A DNA stretch of 64,000 nucleotides from a virus. The notes below the pieces were generated by a model. That model was given only the letters and a program-made list of their open reading frames with translations. It was not told the origin of the DNA and ran no database searches. The position numbers were made by a program, and so were the translations under genes. Numbering within the stretch: the first letter of the stretch is position 1; every line of letters begins with the position of its first letter. The stretch is taken from positions 1 through 64,000 of the IMG/VR virus record IMGVR_UViG_3300031857_020694. The stretch is one strand, 5' to 3'. Shown piece by piece: positions 60,077 to 64,000 of this stretch.

Positions 60077-60889
60077 TTATACCTCATAATTAAAAACGTC
60101 AAAATACCATCTATTGCTATTAACTATAAAACTTGAATCTTCATAAATATCTTCCCAGTCTCGCGGTTTTACTGATTTTAGTACTGGTTTTATTGAATGG
60201 TCCCCAAAAGGGCCAAAATATTTACTATCTTCATAAACTTGTTTCTTTATATTATTAAAATCATGCTGAAAATATTCTATTTGCAAATAACAATAAATCT
60301 TGTTCATTGTTTCGTCTGGCTTATTACATAAATCCTCATACTTAACAAATAATATATTTTTATCAATCTTCCTTTGAAAAGTATCAATAGTTCTTTGTAA
60401 AGCTAAACCGATAGGTTGTGTTGATAGCCAGTGCTCTACTCTTTGAACAACAGTCATATTTTTAATAGCTGCTGGATTATCGGGCCCTACTGGATTATGT
60501 CTATTTATACGATAAATTCTTTCAAAAGAAGCTAAAATACTTCTTAAATCTCTAACCATACATATCATTTTTGGCGCCATATTCCATTGATCAACCCATT
60601 CATAATAGTGAGTCCAGCCCCTATTTTTATCAATAATATAAGGCCTATTAGTGATTGCGCTATAATATGAGTGGGCCATCCCATGGCACATATTAATAAA
60701 AGCTGCAGCCATAGTATGCGGCTCTTGAGACATTACTTCTGGCAAGTTATAATTAGATCTTGCGCCGTATTGATACTCAAGTAATGGAGATGTAGAAGAT
60801 GCGTAAATTAGTGGATTTTGATGAAGAATAACTTGTAAAAGTTCGCTTCCGCTTCTAGGCATCGAAGAATTAAAAAACAATCTTTGCAT
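60077..60889 (-). CDS. Sulfotransferase (PAPS-dependent)
   Basis: 270 residues. The 5'-phosphosulfate-binding loop is SSMPRSGSELLQ (about 8-19), a P-x-SG-[ST]-x-L motif, and the 3'-phosphate motif is VRDLRSILASFERI (about 113-126). Both are needed to use PAPS. It would sulfate a sugar or Tyr. A probable late promoter lies just upstream. Beside a second sulfotransferase and fibre genes, a role in virion glycan sulfation is inferred. Confidence 0.83.
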   Translation of the reverse strand: MQRLFFNSSMPRSGSELLQVILHQNPLIYASSTSPLLEYQYGARSNYNLPEVMSQEPHTMAAAFINMCHGMAHSYYSAITNRPYIIDKNRGWTHYYEWVDQWNMAPKMICMVRDLRSILASFERIYRINRHNPVGPDNPAAIKNMTVVQRVEHWLSTQPIGLALQRTIDTFQRKIDKNILFVKYEDLCNKPDETMNKIYCYLQIEYFQHDFNNIKKQVYEDSKYFGPFGDHSIKPVLKSVKPRDWEDIYEDSSFIVNSNRWYFDVFNYEV

Positions 60890-60910
60890 AAAAAATCCTT
60901 ATAAAAGTCC

Positions 60911-60927
60911 TATTATAGATATACACC
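60911..60927 (-). promoter_or_regulatory. Putative late promoter upstream of a sulfotransferase gene
   Basis: Minus strand reads GGTGTATATCTATAATAG. It shares GGTGTATA and TATAAT with the elements at 49162 and 56449, though with a different spacing. It lies within the 41-base gap between the two sulfotransferase genes, about 20 bases before the start codon. Confidence 0.45.
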
Positions 60928-60930
60928 AAA

Positions 60931-61506
60931 CTAATATTTGTCATAAAGATGTTTAGAAACTTTTTTGTAAAGCTCAAAATCTTTATAATAATAATCTAAA
61001 ATAAAGTTTATATGTTCTTGTTTTAATTTTACTTTTTTGTTAGATTTATTAAGATTATCTATTTTAGAGATACCTATAAAATTGGCCATTGTTTCTATTT
61101 GTTCTGGAAACTTAAATAAATGCGCTTCATTAGTTATTAGTTTAAATTGTTCCCTAAAATGCCCGTCTTCTCTAAGTCTTTTAGGTTTACTATATATTGG
61201 AAAGTGATAATATTCATCATTTAATAAACACTTTACTGCTTCATCAATATTTATACCTGTTTCATTTATGGCTGAAGCAAATCTTTCTATTGGATCCCTG
61301 ACTAAACATACTACTGGTTTATTAGGAATTTGAATTTTAGGGCATAGTAATATATATTTTGGCCCATGGAATACTGTAGAAGTATCATTTATCTCTTTAT
61401 CTATATCTGGATAAAAAGTATTTATTATAGCTTTAGCAAATGAAGTGCAACCAACTTTAGGATTAATGGCTACACAATAATTTGGCGTTTTATAATAATA
61501 TATCAT
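60931..61506 (-). CDS. Carbohydrate sulfotransferase-like protein (Sulfotransfer_2 type)
   Basis: 191 residues. NPKVGCTSFAKAI (about 15-27) is the 5'-PSB loop in the form found in carbohydrate sulfotransferases (P-K-V-G-[CS]-[TS]), and LVRDPIERFASAI (about 68-80) is the 3'-phosphate motif with R-x-P-x-x-R-x-x-S. It is short but includes both PAPS motifs. The adjacent general sulfotransferase has a different subfamily pattern, so they probably modify different positions. Overlaps the next gene by 4 nt. Confidence 0.83.
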   Translation of the reverse strand: MIYYYKTPNYCVAINPKVGCTSFAKAIINTFYPDIDKEINDTSTVFHGPKYILLCPKIQIPNKPVVCLVRDPIERFASAINETGINIDEAVKCLLNDEYYHFPIYSKPKRLREDGHFREQFKLITNEAHLFKFPEQIETMANFIGISKIDNLNKSNKKVKLKQEHINFILDYYYKDFELYKKVSKHLYDKY

Positions 61507-62258
61507 CTTCTAAAAGGTATTATTCCTAAAGAACCTATTAAATCTTTTATAGTTGTTACTGCTCCTCCAACAACATCTTTAATTGCTAAATGAACAGCTG
61601 CTCTATCATCAGTTGGGCCAAAAAAGCCTACACTTCTAGCTCCAGTGCCAGCCGTTGTCTCTCTTACAACTCCACATACTCTAGTCCCAAAATCTATTCC
61701 ATGTATCCATGTGCTATTAGCACTATCTGGATATAAAGTATTAAACGCTGGAGATGATGGTAACGTAGTTCCAAAATCGTCTGCCCCACAATTTATTGCG
61801 GCAAATCTTACTGAATTACCAGTTCCAGAACTTCCGTCTGTAACAGATTGTGATGCTATAGCTCCGTCATTTTGTAATAAAACTATACCTGCTGTATGCA
61901 CATCTGAATTTTGACTAGATGTGACAGTTATTGCAACTGCATACATTTCATTAGCATTATTATTTCTATTAACTGTTACTGTTTGAGCTCCAGTTGGCAC
62001 GCTACTTCCTAAAAACCATGCTTTACAATCACCAGGCTCACCGCCTGTATCAACAGCTCTCCAACCACCAACTGTTGTTAAACTAGAGCTTCCATAACTA
62101 ACTGATGTCGCATCATCAGCATTTGCATTAACAAAAGTAAATACAAGAACTCCTTTTGGAGTTCCTACAGGCGTATGTGTCCAAGTAAAACTTGATTGAT
62201 TTGTTGAACCAGTTGTCCCAGTATGGGATTCACTTCCAGCGTCATATGCTATAGCCAT
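61503..62258 (-). CDS. Virion surface or fibre-associated protein
   Basis: 251 residues, Gly/Ser/Thr/Ala-rich, with repeated short strands (AYDAGSESHTGTTGST, core GSESHTGTTG; GVLVFTFVNAN; QTVTVNRNNN). No signal peptide. The C-terminus is short and hydrophobic with IKDLIGSLGIIPF. This composition is typical of phage surface or fibre proteins of the jelly-roll kind. Location between fibre proteins and sulfotransferases supports it. Confidence 0.6.
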   Translation of the reverse strand: MAIAYDAGSESHTGTTGSTNQSSFTWTHTPVGTPKGVLVFTFVNANADDATSVSYGSSSLTTVGGWRAVDTGGEPGDCKAWFLGSSVPTGAQTVTVNRNNNANEMYAVAITVTSSQNSDVHTAGIVLLQNDGAIASQSVTDGSSGTGNSVRFAAINCGADDFGTTLPSSPAFNTLYPDSANSTWIHGIDFGTRVCGVVRETTAGTGARSVGFFGPTDDRAAVHLAIKDVVGGAVTTIKDLIGSLGIIPFRR

Positions 62259-62260
62259 TT

Positions 62261-63127
62261 TTAACTCTCAATAGTATAATAATCTACCTGAACTATCAAA
62301 CTCCCAGTTGTTGGAACAGAACAAGTTATATATAATTCTTCTCCATCTCCTCCTATACCAACTATACCACTACCATTGCCTTTAACTACACCAGATCCTG
62401 CTGGTATATTTGGATGACTTAAAACTACTTTAGTAACAGCATCTGCTCCTGAAGTACCTTGGGCGGGTACTCCACCAGTTCCAAAACCAAGTCTAACTGA
62501 TGTATTAACTGTATTTGCTGCTGATGCAGTAACAGTAATGCTTGTAATTACATATTTTGTTCCTGGTGATATTAGTGGTAAAACATTATCATTTGTTTGG
62601 GCTCCTGTGGTAAAATATTCTGCAGATTGAATATTTGGATGACCCCCTATAGTCCATAATATTCCATGCCTATTAGCATATAAATCTGTTCTATCGGCAG
62701 CAGCTACGGCCGCAGGGTTTGAACTATGGGCAATTGCTTTTGCGCCTATTTTTTGCGGATTCCCAGAATCGACTCCATCATGAGCAACATCTCCAACAGC
62801 AGTCACTGTGCCATCTACAGTTATTGATGCTCCTGCATCAGCTATATTTAAAGCGCCTGTTGTTGTTAACCAAAATCTACTTAAATCACCATTAGTAACA
62901 GCTGTAGGTGTTACAGATGATCCAACTCCACCAACTAAAATGGGATTATTTCCAGATAATGGGGCATCATGGGCTTGAATGCCGCCAACAGCTATTGTTC
63001 CAGCCGTTCCTCCATTTACTACTGAGGTTCCACCCCACTGGCCAACCGCAACCTCTAATTGATTGCTTGTATTGACAGACGCAACTTCTGTTCCATCTGT
63101 AAGTTTTATTCTTTCAACGAATGACAT
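62261..63127 (-). CDS. Virion structural protein, fibre-region
   Basis: 288 residues, Gly/Val/Thr-rich. It begins with SFVERIKLTDGTEVASVN, core LTDGTEVASV, and ends with a beta-sandwich-like domain (IQVDYYTIES end, TVNTSVRLGF). A probable late promoter and AGGAAAA ribosome binding site precede the ATG. Likely a fibre or decoration protein. No family is recognised with certainty. Confidence 0.6.
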   Translation of the reverse strand: MSFVERIKLTDGTEVASVNTSNQLEVAVGQWGGTSVVNGGTAGTIAVGGIQAHDAPLSGNNPILVGGVGSSVTPTAVTNGDLSRFWLTTTGALNIADAGASITVDGTVTAVGDVAHDGVDSGNPQKIGAKAIAHSSNPAAVAAADRTDLYANRHGILWTIGGHPNIQSAEYFTTGAQTNDNVLPLISPGTKYVITSITVTASAANTVNTSVRLGFGTGGVPAQGTSGADAVTKVVLSHPNIPAGSGVVKGNGSGIVGIGGDGEELYITCSVPTTGSLIVQVDYYTIES

Positions 63128-63134
63128 ATTTTTT

Positions 63135-63157
63135 TCCTATTTATTATATTATAAACC
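63135..63157 (-). promoter_or_regulatory. Putative late promoter, fibre region
   Basis: Minus strand contains GGTTTATAATATAATAAATAG. It shares GGT-x-TATAAT with the element before the major tail gene. It overlaps the stop codon of the collagen-like fibre gene and lies 8-30 bases before the start at 63127. A second overlapping TATAAT is present. Confidence 0.5.
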
Positions 63158-64000
63158 AGTTTGCATTATTACTTACTAAAGTTACACTTGTATATTGAAA
63201 TTCTATAGTTTTTGTGGCACTATCATCTACAGTTTGTGTAGAGTTAGGATCTATTATAACTGTATTTGCAGATGAATCTGTTTTTTTAATAATTATTCTT
63301 GCAGTGTTTCCTACTGCAGTGGGTAGATTAACAGTTAAACTTCCAGATGTTGCATTTGCTAAAACTACAACCATTCCGCTTGTTTCACTGATACTTGTTG
63401 TTGCTGTTGGAGAGTATACTACTGGTGCTCCTAAAGGACCTGTGGCTCCAGTTAAACCAGTGGTGCCTTGCGATCCAGTAGCGCCTGTTAAACCAGTAGT
63501 ACCTTGTGGACCTGTCGAACCAGTCGCGCCAGCGGTTCCTGCAGTGCCAGTAGCACCTGTTAAACCTGTCGGACCAGTCGCTCCACTACCACCAGAACCG
63601 CCAATTTCTTTTGTATAAATAGTCCCTGCAACATTATAATCAAGAAGAATTCCGGTTGCGCCATTACGACGAATTGCAAACATATTTGGTGCGAGTGTAT
63701 TATCTGCTTCAAAACCACGCGAACCAGTTGCGCCAGTAGCGCCATTGGCTGCAGTATACGCGGTAGACCTATCTTGAATGGTTTGAGCGACCATTCCGGT
63801 GCTATGAATACGAACTGCAGCGTTACGATTGAATGCATTGCTCCAATAACCAATTTCCATAGTGCCATTAATACCAGTTTTAGCAAAAATACCAATGGCG
63901 GTTGAATTATTTGAAGTGACAGATACATTATATCCAAACGCTGTTGATGCATCTCCAGAAACCGTGCAATAATATCCTACCGCAGTACCATATATAGAGC
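63144..64000 (-). CDS. Collagen-like and YadA-like tail fibre (partial, N-terminus outside window)
   Basis: Open reading frame continues past the right edge with no stop, so the start lies outside. The part in view (285 codons) begins with [ST]-[AT]-x-G repeats like YadA-type head repeats (DASTAFGYNV, NNSTAIGIFA), then a domain, then G-x-T/G-x-Q collagen-like triplets (GPTGLTGATG, GPQGTTGLTGATG) over about 50 residues, and a C-terminal beta domain ending SNNANWFII. Collagen-like triplets and YadA heads both trimerise, so this should be a trimeric fibre. Confidence 0.75.
   Translation of the reverse strand, partial: SIYGTAVGYYCTVSGDASTAFGYNVSVTSNNSTAIGIFAKTGINGTMEIGYWSNAFNRNAAVRIHSTGMVAQTIQDRSTAYTAANGATGATGSRGFEADNTLAPNMFAIRRNGATGILLDYNVAGTIYTKEIGGSGGSGATGPTGLTGATGTAGTAGATGSTGPQGTTGLTGATGSQGTTGLTGATGPLGAPVVYSPTATTSISETSGMVVVLANATSGSLTVNLPTAVGNTARIIIKKTDSSANTVIIDPNSTQTVDDSATKTIEFQYTSVTLVSNNANWFII

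Noticed and set aside
1-64000. tRNA genes, CRISPR arrays, insertion sequences, integrase or attachment sites
   Set aside because: Nothing recognisable was seen. Gaps between genes are all under about 60 bases, leaving no space for tRNAs or arrays. No transposase or integrase motif was found in the translated genes.

Overview
This window is a contiguous stretch of a tailed double-stranded DNA bacteriophage genome (Caudoviricetes-type, probably large, host unknown). The evidence is a phage replication module, a 2275-residue tape-measure protein, tail tube and tail-tip genes, fibre genes, almost no intergenic space, frequent TAATG/ATGA stop-start overlaps, and AGGA/GGAG-type ribosome binding sites. 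The DNA is AT-rich, with TAA, TAG and TGA all used as ordinary stops. Terminase, portal and capsid genes are not in the window. They may lie beyond position 64000, upstream of the leftward virion operon. Secreted proteins carry classical Sec signal peptides, so the host is a bacterium; sequence alone does not identify it.

Layout. Positions 1-20.5 kb (all rightward) hold DNA replication, nucleotide and recombination genes: DnaB helicase, DnaG-type primase, dNMP kinase, a RecB/Cas4-like nuclease carrying an intein, an SSB, ThyX, a DNA polymerase III alpha subunit split into two genes with a DnaQ-like exonuclease between them, a SLOG/Nudix pair, a Vsr-like endonuclease, a Rad52-like candidate and a gp2.5-like ssDNA-binding protein. 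A first glycosyltransferase group is embedded at 13.3-18.4 kb. A strong terminator hairpin at 20.54 kb closes this block. From 20.56 to 29.75 kb (still rightward) is a sugar/glycan cassette: DegT aminotransferase, methyltransferase, GT9, a DUF4254-like protein, GT-B, ATP-grasp, HAD phosphatase, a GT2/GT62-like enzyme, a GT6 (ABO-type) enzyme, two NDP-sugar SDR enzymes and another GT.

At 29.75 kb the two strands converge. From 29.75 to 64.0 kb all genes are leftward. In transcription order from the right edge they are: collagen-like/YadA-like fibre, two virion proteins, two sulfotransferases, two bifunctional glycosyltransferases, a set of secreted or membrane proteins (trypsin-like protease, proline-repeat protein, a TMEM189/CarF-type lipid desaturase, papain-like protease, thioredoxin, coiled-coil membrane protein, PAS-like membrane protein), neck/tail completion candidates, the major tail protein, chaperone-position genes, the tape measure, tail-tip proteins, a Thr-rich/Cys-rich mucin-like protein and a glycosyltransferase resembling polypeptide GalNAc-transferases.

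How it may fit together (inference): at least nine glycosyltransferases, a nucleotide-sugar pathway and two sulfotransferases are shared between the early block and the virion operon, and a mucin-like virion protein sits next to a DXH-type glycosyltransferase. This suggests that the phage builds and sulfates a glycan on its own particle. Other notable points are a class-3-like intein (WCT triplet, no Cys1) inserted exactly in a nuclease active site, the split polymerase with an in-trans proofreading exonuclease, a plasmalogen-type lipid desaturase, and a repeated TATAAT-containing element upstream of four virion-operon genes that looks like a late promoter.
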